Origin: Crossaster papposus
Lineage: Eukaryota; Echinodermata; Asteroidea; Velatida; Solasteridae
Length of the DNA: 64,000 bases
Direction: 5' to 3'
Assembly: GCA_037893245.1 (NCBI GenBank)
Contig: JBAIAA010000702.1
Span: 957,938 to 1,021,937 of the forward strand
A program made the translations under genes and the position numbers. Below the pieces are notes generated by a model that saw only the letters and a list, made by a program, of their open reading frames with translations, ran no database searches and was not told where the DNA came from. Below, piece by piece: positions 36,901-41,149 of the stretch; the first letter of the stretch is position 1, and every line of letters begins with the position of its first letter.

Positions 36901-37343
36901 TGAATTTTTTTCGTACACATTTCGATTGAATGTTATAATGAATTGTCAACCGTTGTAATTATTATATATTTTAAACAATTTCATAATTTGTTTACCTGTT
37001 TGTATAACTCTGCAATTTGGCTTATTCATGTGAGATTTTAAAACAATAAACCAGTAATAAATGATTGAATGAATAATGAAAATTACAACCTTGCTTTTTA
37101 TTGGTATGTTAGTTGTCACGTGATCGCCAACCCACTGCAGCTTGGCATGTGGGTCCCAGTAAGACTTCGAGACTTTGAGACCACGAAGGTTTATTCTTAC
37201 ATTCCTTTCTACCTTATATTTATTTCTTACAGGTGAGCATAGGTGGTAAGAATGTGCCGGCAAGCTTCATTCATTTCCTGTCCAAGCGTGTGCCTCTCAG
37301 TGTCGCCTATCTTCGATTCTTCGTTGAGGCAGAGAACATGTAG
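794..37343 (+). CDS. Membrane-anchored tandem-START domain protein (12 exons, 677 aa)
   Basis: The exons are 740-910 (coding from 794), 15408-15551, 20203-20513, 22471-22583, 22836-23498, 25926-26055, 26761-26826, 28604-28700, 34344-34386, 35025-35104, 36209-36367 and 37233-37343. Every junction keeps frame; the coding sum is 2034 nt. Residues 14-37 form a hydrophobic helix. Residues about 48-267 read as a divergent START domain (EWD motif, an R-x-W-x5-DG strand, YFLIQP). Residues 270-449 are an acidic-to-basic, Gly/Ser-rich linker. Residues 451-675 are a second START domain with FLGKGVIRAP, SRDFCLLQ, LPSGWIIEP and the YMVQV strand. START domains bind a lipid or sterol in a helix-capped beta-barrel. 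By family knowledge the protein should transfer or sense lipid at a membrane; the ligand and organelle cannot be read from the sequence. The second START resembles STARD9's C-terminal domain from memory. An extra exon inside intron 1 is possible, because START1 lacks its usual N-terminal helix. Confidence 0.85.
990..1716. repeat. Direct duplication flanking the minisatellite
   Basis: The segment 990-1096 (GGTCATGTCAAAGGTCAAGT onward, through the ..TTTGAAAACTTGAAG block) recurs at 1612-1716 with moderate divergence, on either side of the 19-bp array. A third, weaker copy lies at about 3540-3610. Confidence 0.75.
1102..1614. repeat. 19-bp minisatellite (ACAATATTGTGACCTGTAT)
   Basis: About 26 near-identical copies of ACAATATTGTGACCTGTAT, with four shortened units where CCC replaces the CCTGTATA step (near 1255, 1325, 1475), so there is a coarse higher-order pattern. 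Each unit contains the palindrome ACAATATTGT. The minus strand reads open in all three frames only because 19-bp units without stops repeat. The array sits between two copies of a 100-bp direct repeat. Confidence 0.95.
1716..3079 (+). mobile_element. TTAA-type MITE, copy A, carrying a palindrome insertion
   Basis: The ends read TTTAAAGGTA..GATACACCATT and AATGGTGTATCC..TACCTTTAA, inverted repeats with a TTAA border as in piggyBac-like elements. Without the inner palindrome (1991-2943) the element is about 400 bp and aligns with the copies at 3078-3449, 37401-37704 and 47570-47782. No coding capacity. Confidence 0.75.
1991..2943. mobile_element. Long foldback palindrome (arms about 450-467 bp)
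   Basis: The arm 1991-2457 is almost perfectly the reverse complement of 2496-2943, around a 38-bp loop (2458-2495). Outer ends are CATGTGGGTCTTTCCAT and ATGGAAAGACCCATG. The arms differ by only a few changes plus a short indel, so it is young or kept uniform by conversion. There is no open frame. It is inserted in MITE copy A. Confidence 0.9.
3078..3449 (+). mobile_element. TTAA-type MITE, copy B
   Basis: Complete 370-bp copy with ends TTTAAAGGTAGTATACACCA and TGGTGTATACTACCTTTA. It abuts copy A, sharing the TTTAAA at 3078-3083. The body contains the family's markers: CTGTCCAAAGTTTTAGAATC, an AACCGGCGTCGAGCAG block and TTTTGCTGGATGCCCAGAAT. Confidence 0.85.
4321..4725. repeat. 17-bp minisatellite (TTTTTTTCCTGCGGTAC)
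   Basis: About 23 copies of TTTTTTTCCTGCGGTAC with T-tract length varying from 5 to 8 and a GGTAA subtype at 4545-4590. This is the left arm of the foldback element. Outer units read CCTGTGGTA and inner ones CCTGCGGTA, so the homogenised variant is internal. Lysine-rich minus-strand and cysteine-rich plus-strand frames are artefacts of the repeat. Confidence 0.95.
4841..6740. other. Central region of the foldback element
   Basis: 1.9 kb, AT-rich, between the two arms. The longest frames are under 80 codons and match nothing I recognise; there is no transposase motif. It may be captured host DNA or the decayed core of the element. Confidence 0.5.
6745..7660. repeat. Right-arm array of the foldback element, 105-bp modules
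   Basis: Dozens of TACCACAGG or CCTGTGGTA cores. From 7040 the array has a longer period: a block with ACCATTTTGTATGA recurs near 7060, 7182, 7286, 7398 and 7499, about 100-120 bp apart, with two alternating subtypes (GATATCCAAGTAAATACC or GTATCTAATTTTATTACC). The left arm lacks this longer module. Confidence 0.88.
8090..8490. repeat. Dispersed TAGTAGTA-rich repeat
   Basis: Blocks such as GGTACTTAGTATTTTGTAGC and CTACTAGTAGTAAAA, with GCATTGCACACAAGTCAGTG, recur in inverted order at 26255-26430. It is bounded by AACCCTAACC-like sequence. Noncoding. Confidence 0.6.
8600..8715 (-). mobile_element. TTAA-type MITE fragment
   Basis: ACCATTTGCAGATATTGAAA followed by TTACTACCGAATTATTAAGA is the reverse complement of the 3' part of the 3078-3449 family. 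Only this end survives. Confidence 0.7.
9330..9602 (-). mobile_element. TTAA-type MITE, degraded copy
   Basis: From TTATTTGAAAGTAAATAATG through CAGGTCAGTTAAACAATACA to TTCACCCATTCCTGATAATT, this matches the reverse complement of the 3078-3449 element with several small insertions. Terminal repeats are missing. Confidence 0.7.
9603..10590. other. Intron 1 sequence without a recognised feature
   Basis: AT-rich, with scattered GTACATGTAC palindromes and no coherent frame or repeat end. Confidence 0.4.
10595..11795. mobile_element. TIR element with GTGTGAACG / TTTTAGCTAAAAC ends
   Basis: Both flanks carry repeats of ACGGTTTTAG-like and GTGTGAAC motifs in inverted orientation (10610-10790 against 11670-11795: GGTGTCTGAACACTTGGTG, CTAAAACGCTGTGTGAACAT). 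The 0.9-kb middle is GC-richer and lacks a recognisable protein. A nonautonomous DNA element is the simplest reading. Confidence 0.5.
11800..12960. other. Noncoding stretch with a GC-rich triple repeat
   Basis: 12397-12620 is CpG-rich and holds three degenerate modules of about 90 bp, each with a GACGGGCTCCC core (12400, 12494, 12586) and an AAACAGG or AAACCGG partner. A 118-codon frame at 11787-12143 is cysteine-bearing but unrecognised and has no supporting context. Confidence 0.45.
12960..14160. other. Intron 1 sequence without a recognised gene
   Basis: AT-rich with several ACCGGT and TACATGTA palindromes (13395-13445, 13785-13820). No frame with coding character. Confidence 0.4.
14180..14265 (-). 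mobile_element. tRNA-headed SINE fragment
   Basis: On the minus strand it reads GGTGGGCTAATGGTAAGACT as an A-box-like start and GGTTCGAATTCC as a B box, 50 bp apart. The acceptor and anticodon stems do not pair, so it is a tRNA-derived SINE head rather than a tRNA gene. Confidence 0.6.
14590..14690 (-). mobile_element. TTAA-type MITE fragment
   Basis: GACAGGTCAGTTAAACGATA, then CACCCATTCCTGATAATTCA and CCAATGTGTATCCT, is the reverse complement of the 5' part of the 3078-3449 family. Confidence 0.75.
14810..15260 (+). repeat. Dispersed repeat shared with 21620-21980
   Basis: About 230 bp from the CAACTGCAGGTTTTGGCAGG block to GTTCCTGGTCAACTATAAGT recurs at 21650-21870 with roughly 85-90 percent identity by eye. 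Neither copy has visible terminal repeats. They lie in introns 1 and 3 of the same gene. Confidence 0.75.
15408..15551 (+). CDS. Exon 2: start of first START domain
   Basis: The acceptor tctaattgtctgcag ends at 15407; the donor GAG|gtatat starts at 15552. It is 144 nt, 48 codons, phase 0 at both ends. It encodes residues 40-87, including GWQLTGVVNNLRVWTRPV, the typical opening START pattern (W-x2-hydrophobic, then a V-W-x-R strand), and the AAVDAEAE strand-helix turn that runs on into exon 3. Confidence 0.8.
15745..16150. repeat. Locally duplicated GAAAGGT-rich repeat
   Basis: The block TTTTGAAAGGTAAGAAAACT..CTGTCTGACAAAA..GGTGTGAGAAAAAA occurs at 15788-15900 and again at 15930-16020. TTTTGAAAGG recurs about ten times in both orientations. 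Confidence 0.75.
16330..16565. repeat. 16-bp tandem repeat (GACGCCTCATAAATTC)
   Basis: About eight degenerate units of GACGCCTCATAAATTC between 16436 and 16562, with two inverted relatives at 16343-16400 (CCTCATAAGCCTGA, TATGAGGCGTTAGATTTATG). Confidence 0.8.
16691..17251. mobile_element. TIR MITE, TAAGCCCTGTTCGCACTGGA family
   Basis: The ends TAAGCCCTGTTCGCACTGGA and AGTCCAATGCGAACACGGCT are inverted repeats. A related 515-bp copy lies at 27254-27768. Internal TTTTACCGAGACGATGG-like motifs also repeat inverted. The 170-codon minus frame over it is not a gene. Confidence 0.85.
17260..17835. other. Intron 1... exon 2-3 intron sequence, nothing recognised
   Basis: This lies in intron 2. It is AT-rich, with scattered TACATGTA palindromes and no frame or repeat end seen. 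Confidence 0.35.
17840..18010 (+). mobile_element. tRNA-headed SINE (GAGTCGGGTTGGCACAGTGG)
   Basis: The A-box-like GGCACAGTGGTATACTTTCC and B-box-like CCAGGTTCAGTTCCC are followed by a body ATCCACATGTGGATTGGGTT..TGATTCCGTGGA. A minus-strand copy at 36462-36660 has the same head and body. Confidence 0.75.
18020..19195. other. Intron 2 sequence without a recognised gene
   Basis: AT-rich with a possible diverged repeat near 18230-18740. No coding frame with splice support. Confidence 0.35.
19200..19446. mobile_element. TIR MITE, AACCAGTTCGCGCCGG family
   Basis: The ends AACCAGTTCGCGCCGG and CTGGCGCGAACTGGTT are perfect inverted repeats of about 15 bp. Relatives lie at 25554-25760 (inverted), 58234-58477, and a fragment at 26848-27000. 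They share CAAAACGGATGACGC and CTGAACCCGCTTCGGATCGA. Confidence 0.9.
19812..20125 (+). mobile_element. tRNA-headed SINE (CCTTGGACAAGGCACTTT type)
   Basis: The A box region GCCGTAGCCTAGTGGTCTAG and B box GTGGGTTCGAATC are followed by TGTCCCCTTGGACAAGGCAC and CTCTCCACCCAGGAGTAAAT, the body of a SINE family I recognise from sea urchin. It ends shortly before exon 3. Confidence 0.8.
20203..20513 (+). CDS. Exon 3: core of first START domain
   Basis: The acceptor ends ..aaactag at 20202; the donor is AACAG|gtaaag at 20514. It encodes residues 88-190 plus two bases. DILAAVQNITKQQEWDPSIT matches the START helix followed by the conserved E-W-D. A stretch of about 40 residues after it (from VTLSSFIYPNPN to the TRLIRKP segment) looks like an insertion relative to compact START domains. 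It ends in the strand EIVINR, which continues into exon 4. Confidence 0.88.
21200..21600 (+). mobile_element. tRNA-headed SINE, about 400 bp
   Basis: The head has TTGTGCGTAAAGCGCTCTTA and a doubled GGCCCGGGTTCGATT B box. The tail runs through GGCTGTGCTCCGTAGTCATA and CGTGCCAGCGACTCGACTAC to an ATTATTATTATT end. A minus-strand copy lies at 27925-28250. Confidence 0.85.
21620..21980 (+). repeat. Dispersed repeat, second copy of 14810-15260
   Basis: TTTTGGCAGGTTTGGTACCA through GTTCCTGGTCAACTGTAAGT aligns with the copy in intron 1. Confidence 0.75.
22471..22583 (+). CDS. Exon 4: first START domain, central strands
   Basis: The acceptor gtttcgtctaaacag ends at 22470; the donor GAAT|gtaagt is at 22584. 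It encodes residues 191-228. The piece RIWKVERDGSCWMFSKNE is the classic START strand pair (R-x-W-x4-DG-x-hydrophobic), and TPWCYFLIQPILE sits where other START domains have GWLIEP. The second exon base set makes a split codon with exon 5 (T|CA). Confidence 0.88.
22836..23498 (+). CDS. Exon 5: end of first START domain and long linker
   Basis: The acceptor tctaattttgcag ends at 22835; the donor AAAG|gttagc is at 23499. It encodes residues 229-449. The first 40 residues complete START1: a GRSVLHIISNP strand and an amphipathic C-terminal helix with KRLATRLAALCQYIRL. The other 180 residues are low-complexity: an acidic cluster (EGVEEEEL), then many K and R (KGRKQG, KVKK, RGRRQRGR), then glycine-rich and serine-rich runs. 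This looks like a disordered tether between the two START domains. The exon is more GC-rich than its surroundings. Confidence 0.9.
23499..24358. other. Intron 5, first part
   Basis: A degenerate CACGGCCAA / GGCAATTCGCTGGGGCATCG repeat lies at 23530-23830 (the latter duplicated at 23765-23810). The rest is plain AT-rich DNA. Confidence 0.45.
24359..24943. mobile_element. TIR MITE, GTGACCTGCTCCCACGAAAT family, with nested element
   Basis: The ends GTGACCTGCTCCCACGAAAT and TTTTCATGGGAGCAGGTCAC are inverted repeats, and the next GAGTAAAGT / ACTTTACGCC also pair. Relatives: 42185-42528 and, in a GTGACCTGTCACCACAAAAT subtype, 58540-59169. It is interrupted by the element at 24601-24816. Confidence 0.88.
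24601..24816. mobile_element. Nested C-tract MITE (GCCCGTACGCAGG ends)
   Basis: It starts GCCCGTACGCAGGGGG and ends with its complement CCTGCGTACGGGC. Two poly-C tracts (24639-24661 and 24769-24788) lie inside. It sits in the MITE at 24359-24943. Confidence 0.85.
25554..25760. mobile_element. TIR MITE, AACCAGTTCGCGCCGG family, second copy
   Basis: Same ends as 19200-19446, with the body in the opposite orientation (ATTATTTTAACATCACCGAG near the left end here, near the right end there). Confidence 0.88.
25926..26055 (+). CDS. Exon 6: start of second START domain
   Basis: The acceptor gtctgtgtttgacag ends at 25925; the donor TGGTT|gtaagt is at 26056. It encodes residues 450-492, beginning DGSEELFTLANQCTAELLGQ, an amphipathic helix like the N-terminal helix of START domains, and ending with GGW just before the first strand. 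START1 lacks such a helix in the exons found. Confidence 0.88.
26255..26430. repeat. Dispersed TAGTAGTA-rich repeat, second copy
   Basis: ATACTACAAAATACTACTGG, then TTGTGTGCAATGCCTGTAGT, matches 8380-8470 in reverse complement. Confidence 0.6.
26636..26668. repeat. Poly-G tract
   Basis: Nearly uninterrupted run of G with single C and T breaks in intron 6. Length is likely polymorphic or assembly-limited. Confidence 0.9.
26761..26826 (+). CDS. Exon 7: second START domain, first strands
   Basis: The acceptor tgtattcacctcag ends at 26760; the donor TATTG|gtaagt is at 26827. The 66 nt encode FHSLAKDVVILQKTPVQGKYY, with split codons at both ends (TT|C and TG|C). The pattern fits the START element W-x2-hydrophobic-x3-K-D-V-x-hydrophobic. 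Confidence 0.86.
27254..27768. mobile_element. TIR MITE, TAAAGCCGTGTTCGCACTGG family
   Basis: The ends TAAAGCCGTGTTCGCACTGG and CCAGTGCGAACAGGGCTTTA are inverted repeats. The body is inverted relative to 16691-17251 (GCCGAGCTGTCATTATAATG against CATTATAATGACAGCTCGGC). Confidence 0.9.
27925..28250 (-). mobile_element. tRNA-headed SINE, minus-strand copy
   Basis: Reverse complement of the 21200-21600 SINE: GAAGGACGCGGCTACAACGT, GGAGCACAGCCATAG, and a GGGAATCGAACCCGGGCC B box near 28180. Confidence 0.85.
28604..28700 (+). CDS. Exon 8: second START domain, FLGKGVI segment
   Basis: The acceptor cttgctcctttcag ends at 28603; the donor CTAAAG|gtacag is at 28701. It encodes residues 515-547: CFLGKGVIRAPPEDIFKAV then RTRFIYDNMLK. 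It matches the START beta-strand, omega region and helix, with R-x2-Y-D standing in for the usual R-x-E-W-D. The donor is weaker than the others in this gene. Confidence 0.9.
28781..29143. mobile_element. TIR MITE, TGAGGCGTTCTGGCAAAATG family
   Basis: The ends TGAGGCGTTCTGGCAAAATG and CATTTTGCCAGAACCCCTCA pair over about 33 bp (through AGACGGAACTGG). Relatives lie at 61002-61300 and 61324-61760. Confidence 0.92.
29180..32657 (-). mobile_element. Decayed hAT DNA transposon in intron 8
   Basis: The transposase region (29424-31795, minus) lies between hAT-like ends: CTGGGTAGCTAGAC at the left and, read inward, CAGGGTTGTAGCTAAGCTGG at the right. Both ends carry GCCGGC-rich subterminal motifs. 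No matching 8-bp target duplication remains that I can see. It lies antisense to the tandem-START gene. The right flank includes a TACATG microsatellite (31933-31972) and a perfect 34-bp palindrome at 32222-32255. Confidence 0.75.
29424..31795 (-). pseudogene. hAT transposase (ZNF862/KIAA1586-like), frame-broken
   Basis: A 583-codon frame (31795 down to 30044) begins MQSSMTRFLKRKEDK. It shows a TTF/BED-like zinc knuckle (YCRCCQK, then HAESVEH), the DDE/RNase H-like segments FSLMFDETTDCSVIEQMVIH and LRGIGTDGAAVLTGKKNG, and a helical insertion domain. The C-terminal 165 codons (29921 down to 29424) carry the hATC dimerisation domain (FPTLSELAQIYKVLPPHTAD, then CERDFSRMKLIKS). Two frame changes lie between these parts, near 30045 and 29915, with homologous sequence readable between them in the third frame, so it is a recent pseudogene or has unrecognised splicing. 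Cut-and-paste transposase by family. Confidence 0.9.
32658..34343. other. Intron 8, distal part
   Basis: No gene seen. It contains a MITE remnant (33300-33360, AAGTAAATAATGATTCTGGG), a perfect short hairpin (33883-33948), and a local duplication: about 50 bp at 33260-33310 (ACAAATTTAAGAAATATTAG) recurs at 33961-34005. Confidence 0.5.
33883..33948. repeat. Perfect 29-bp hairpin with 8-nt loop
   Basis: 33883-33911 is the exact reverse complement of 33920-33948, loop CTGCGTTA. Arms begin GGAATAACAGTCTGAGGACC. It could be a miniature palindromic element or a transcribed hairpin in the intron. Confidence 0.9.
34344..34386 (+). CDS. Exon 9: 43-nt microexon of second START domain
   Basis: The acceptor tctctctttgtag ends at 34343; the donor CAAATTG|gtaagt is at 34387. 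It encodes KMDIIKELNDRVQI plus one base. It joins exon 8 in phase 0 across a 5.6-kb intron that contains the hAT element, and completes its last codon with the T of exon 10 to give valine. Confidence 0.85.
35025..35104 (+). CDS. Exon 10: second START domain, RDFCLLQ motif
   Basis: The acceptor ..tcattgtgcag ends at 35024; the donor GAG|gtattt is at 35105. With the carried base it gives 27 codons: VYAVHEVPQLLRKESRDFCLLQ and six more. The S-R-D-F-C motif is a hallmark of START domains (P-R-D-F in many members), which makes this short exon convincing. The flanking splice sites are ordinary and slightly weak. Confidence 0.88.
35522..36177 (+). mobile_element. TTAAAGGGG-family MITE with nested GGGGCCAA MITE
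   Basis: The left end TTAAAGGGGCATTCCGTCCT and the right end TAGGACAGAATGATCCTTTA are imperfect inverted repeats. The body matches 56853-57339 (CAAATTGGGCTACAAAACGC, AAAGTAGGAT). It is split by the element at 35836-36095. It fills most of intron 10 and ends 31 bp before exon 11. Confidence 0.8.
35836..36095 (+). mobile_element. GGGGCCAA MITE, copy 1
   Basis: Ends GGGGCCAAGTTCATCTAGCT and CAGTAATTGGCCCC, with inner GCTTAG..CACAAA repeats that also pair. The body has AAAACAGGTTACCAGC and CTGAATACCAGTCACAAACA. It is the most frequent MITE family in the window. Confidence 0.9.
36209..36367 (+). CDS. Exon 11: second START domain, LPSGWIIEP motif, GC donor
   Basis: The acceptor ..ctccacgcaccag ends at 36208. 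The 53 codons (residues 589-641) include SSHIVAFTSVN, the acidic loop AECPPLDAIPRAHV, and LPSGWIIEP, the most conserved START motif. The best donor is CAG|gcaagt at 36368, a GC-AG intron; it yields YMVQV, matching the family strand. A GT donor six bases upstream (ATG|gtgcag) also keeps frame but would lose V-Q. A MITE ends about 30 bp before the exon. Confidence 0.9.
36462..36660 (-). mobile_element. tRNA-headed SINE, minus-strand copy
   Basis: Reverse complement of the 17840 family: AAAACCCAATCCACATATTG, a TTTGAACCCGGG B box, and CTACACCAACCCGACTC at the head. Located in intron 11. Confidence 0.8.
37233..37343 (+). CDS. Exon 12: C-terminal helix of second START domain and stop
   Basis: The acceptor tatttatttcttacag ends at 37232. 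The 36 codons plus TAG at 37341-37343 encode VSIGGKNVPASFIHFLSKRVPLSVAY and ten more residues, the amphipathic C-terminal START helix that closes the lipid pocket. The expected 3' UTR contains a TTAA-type MITE copy from 37401. I see no convincing AATAAA close downstream. Confidence 0.9.
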   Translation: MSIGGKNVPASFIHFLSKRVPLSVAYLRFFVEAENM

Positions 37344-37400
37344 GAGGGTTTAAAACTCCTAGCACATCTACAGAAAGTTTGGTATTAATATTTATGCAGT

Positions 37401-37704
37401 TTAGGTAGGATACATCATGGGTAATTGTTTGAATTATCATGAATGGGTGAATTTGAGGGGTTGTATTTTATACTAAATATCGTTTAACTGACCTGTCCGA
37501 AGTTTTACAATCATGGATGCTGATAAAAGCAAGAAAAAATGCGTTTTTATGTTCTTGGTTTTTTTCGCAAGAATTACTGGATATCTAGCGCAATCATTTT
37601 GCTGGATGCCTAGAATCATTATTTACTTTCAAATAAGTAAGATTTTTCTTCATAATTCGGTTTTAAAATGTTTTATATTTGCAAATGGTGTATCCTACCT
37701 TTTA
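37401..37704 (+). mobile_element. TTAA-type MITE in the presumed 3' UTR of the START gene
   Basis: TTAGGTAGGATACATCATGG at the left and GGTGTATCCTACCTTTTAA at the right. It is a 300-bp member of the 3078-3449 family with an internal deletion. Confidence 0.85.
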
Positions 37705-38027
37705 ATGTGCATATAATTTGAAAACCACAATCTGCAATTTTTTTGTTTTGTTTTTGTTTTTGCTTTTTTAAAGGTTTTTAATGTGGACAGTTAGGTTGTC
37801 CAAATGTTATATTAAGGCCTCTGTCAGATCACCGAGTATTTGCAGTAATGATCAGTAATCCCCATCAAAATCATATTGAAATTGGACTGTTCGGGTTAAG
37901 AGAGTGGATTGGAAAATAATATGTTAAAATAAACAGATTGACTAGGGCCAGATACGAACCTGTGCCTAGGACATGTAGCATGTAAACGGGTGCTAAAAAA
38001 AAAGGTAGGACACCATTAAATTATACT

Positions 38028-38892
38028 ACAGGGTGTCTCAAAAAAAATTACAACGCACCTTTAGGCGATCGTAACTAAATAAGTGTCGGAATAGAAAAAT
38101 TCAAACGACAAAATAAAGTCAAATTAGTTGGCTATAATTTAAAGAAAACCGCGCTTGATTCGGTTCAGTCATTACGGAGAAATGAGCAATTACGTCACAG
38201 TGGTCAAAGAACACTTCCAAATTTTTCTTTTTGAAGGTGGTTACTTTATACTCTTTCCCTTTTCAATTAGCCAGCACTGTTTAATATTTTGATATGCATT
38301 TCTTCATATAATTAGAGTACTGAGTAATAATTGATCGTGACATTCCTAACAACTATAAAACAAAACATTACAACTCATTGTAAGGAGAGGGATTACGAAT
38401 TATAAAGTCTCTTGAGAAAGTGAATAAGATGCTTGAATTTTGTTTGCAATTGTGATAACAGATTTAATTATTGTGCAAATTGGCGATAGCAAACTTCAAC
38501 CTTTATCAAATTTTAAATGTAAAAAATTATCTCGATAACTTTTAGGTGCAATATTATGTTGAACTTGGTTAACACCTGAAATATTATTTAGATTAAAAGA
38601 AAAAAGAGAACAAAAATAAAGGTTTTGAATGTTATCTTTGAAAGAAGTATTGATTAATTTCTTGTATGTGCTGTCTAAATCACTCGATATGCGCAAACTT
38701 GGATGGAAGTGTTCTTTGACAACTTTTACGTAATAGCTCATTTCTCCGTGATTACTGAACCGAATCAAACGCAGTTTTCTTTACATTATAGACAACTAAT
38801 TATTTGACTTTATTTTGTCGTTTAAATTGTTCGATTCCAACACTTATTTAGAAAATTACGATCACCTAAAGTAGCATTGTAAGAGACATCAT
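38028..38892. mobile_element. Mariner-like MITE (ACAGGGTGTCTCAAAAAAAA end)
   Basis: The left end ACAGGGTGTCTC plus a run of A is the classic mariner/IS630 terminus. The right arm (38720-38892) pairs with the left (38028-38200) over about 170 bp, including TCAGTCATTACGGAGAAATG. There is no transposase frame in the 520-bp middle. Confidence 0.85.
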
Positions 38893-39870
38893 GTATATCT
38901 CCGACAGTTAAGCACTTGTAAGTTGTTCTGAATATGAATAATTTTGAATAATTTTCATGCCTGCAAAAAATGTTATGGTGCTTATTTGTATTTTTAAATT
39001 ATTGTAAAAAAAGGCTATGCCTATCTGTTTTGCTTATGCATTTTTAATGAGTTGTCTATTACATTTTTATCCAAATGCATTTTTGGTATAACATTTGTCA
39101 AGATTTCGTTTAATCCTACAGCAAAGCCATATTTAAAACAGCAACTGACGTAATGTAGCCCTCATTTGTATTGCTATCAGTGTTATTAGTATTTTAAGTC
39201 AGTTTTTCAACAATAATTTGATTGATTACTTTTTGGATAGCTGAAAATGGTTTATATACTCTTTAATTCAAGTGTGTCCTGCATTGTGCTTTAACTTGTT
39301 AACAGTAAATTGATGACCATTGTTAAAAGCATGTGATTAAAAAGTAATTAAATATACGTACATGCAGTAAAAATACTTTGACTCTCAGTTGTTCATAATG
39401 AATACATGCCCGTTTTATATCGTTACCTTTTAAAAACTGTTGTGCCGTAAATAGAGTACAAAACAATAAGCCAGTTCGGTATTCCAACTGTATGTGCACA
39501 GGTTCTTTTGGGATAAACGCAGCAGATAAATGCACACATGGCTGGGGGGGGGGGGGGGTTGACATACGTGCTAACTGATTCCGCAATTTCTGGTTTTGTT
39601 TGTGCAATCGAAAAGACGATGGAAACATTTGTTTGGACACACAAAACAGCTGAAAACACTTTAAAGTCCAAAAGTTGTTTGAAAAATGTTACTTAAAAAC
39701 CTGACATTCTGTTTAAATTTGCTGGTATATATCCGCTATGCTTTTTTACGCATAGGATGAAATGTTTATCTTGAAATCTTCATGTGCACATATACAGAGT
39801 TAGAATACCGAACTGGGTTATTGTTAATAGCCCACAACAAAGTATTCACACTGCACGAAAACGAATATAG
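38893..39870. other. Intergenic, nothing recognised
   Basis: AT-rich, with one poly-G tract at 39544-39558. Confidence 0.4.
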
Positions 39871-39873
39871 TCG

Positions 39874-40085
39874 GGGGCAAATTTTATGTAGCTGCTGAGC
39901 ACACAAAATGGACGAGCGTAAAAACAGTTTTATGCTCATTTTATGCAACGCAAAAAAAACCAGCTGAATATCAGTCACAAACAATATGTATCGCCTGAAA
40001 ATTTGGTTTGAAATCCCGTTTTTGCCAAGAGAATTGTCATGCTAAGCAATTGTTTGTGCTATATCAGCTACATGAAATTGGCCCC
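39874..40085 (+). mobile_element. GGGGCCAA MITE, copy 2 (diverged)
   Basis: GGGGCAAATTTTATGTAGCT at the left and GCTACATGAAATTGGCCCC at the right; contains CCAGCTGAATATCAGTCACA. Confidence 0.85.
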
Positions 40086-40278
40086 ATGATGGACACAATA
40101 AACATAAGAAAATCTAATAGATACAATACATGCAGATGCTAAGTGTTGTTAAGATGTTGCATGCTTTGTAACAAATATAAAAGTTCTTGCCCAGTTAATT
40201 AATATTGGTTGTAAGTTAAGAACTAGGTAGTGAGTCAGAAACTTGTTTAATTTTTCTGTGGCTGGAAAGTCACGTGAA

Positions 40279-40423
40279 CTAAGGCCATGTTTGAATTGTT
40301 GGCTTTGACTGTGATTCGGATGTTGCTATGCTGTTGCATAACGGAAGACAATGGCCGCCCATGGCAACAGCGTAGCAACGTCCGAAGTCGCAGACAAAGC
40401 CAGCAATTTGGACAAGGCCTTAA
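40279..40423. mobile_element. Short palindromic MITE (CTAAGGCCATGTTTGAATTG)
   Basis: 145 bp, imperfectly palindromic along its whole length: GTTGGCTTTGACTGTGATTC pairs with GAAGTCGCAGACAAAGCCAGC-like sequence, ending AAGGCCTTA. Confidence 0.85.
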
Positions 40424-40916
40424 ATTAAGAGTAATATTTTATCCTTTGCTTATTGATACATTTGTTATACAACACCTGAATAAATCCCTGATTGGTGGAT
40501 CGTTGATCACATGTCGCTGAATTATTTGTCCCAATGCAAACAAAACACACAAGTTCAATTTAACGGTGAATAGAACTTCCATTGCACAGTTACAGATGAG
40601 GATTTATACGTTTTCATGACATTTTTGAAATGGAAAGAATAATTATATTTGGTGACAGATGGAATATGTTTCATTCCATATAGACTTTTTCTTGGGAATG
40701 GAACATTCCACCCGTCATTTTTTGTATAATTTACACAGGCTGTGTAAAATAAATAAAGGGGGGTATTATGACTGGCAGTAAGGTTAGGACTTGTCTCCCA
40801 TCAAACAAAAACATTAAATGTAACAAAACCTTCCTGATGTCCAAAGATATGGATATAAGCGATTCCCAAGAAAAGTAGTTAAGAAAAATTAGGAAATAGG
40901 ACATTGCACTACGGAA

Positions 40917-41143
40917 TTACGGCGCTGCTAAGCACACGGTTTTCTGCTAACAGAGACTACGTCTATTTCACGGAGACCGTAAACAGTAACACGGGAAAAG
41001 GTACGCTTAACCTAGCGGGAAAATATGCTCTCCATGCGCGCGCAAACATTAGCACAAAACGCCGTAAAATAGTGCTTAGATAGTGCTTAATAGTTAGCAC
41101 AACTTTTCTGCTAACTGTTAAGCAGCGCCGTGAAGTTGGCCCC
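40917..41143. mobile_element. GGGGCCAA-related MITE, subtype
   Basis: GGCGCTGCTAAGCACACGGT at the left pairs with GTTAAGCAGCGCCGTGAAGT at the right, ending TTGGCCCC. It shares the GCTAAGCAC core of the GGGGCCAA family but a different body. Confidence 0.75.
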
Positions 41144-41149
41144 ACTTCG

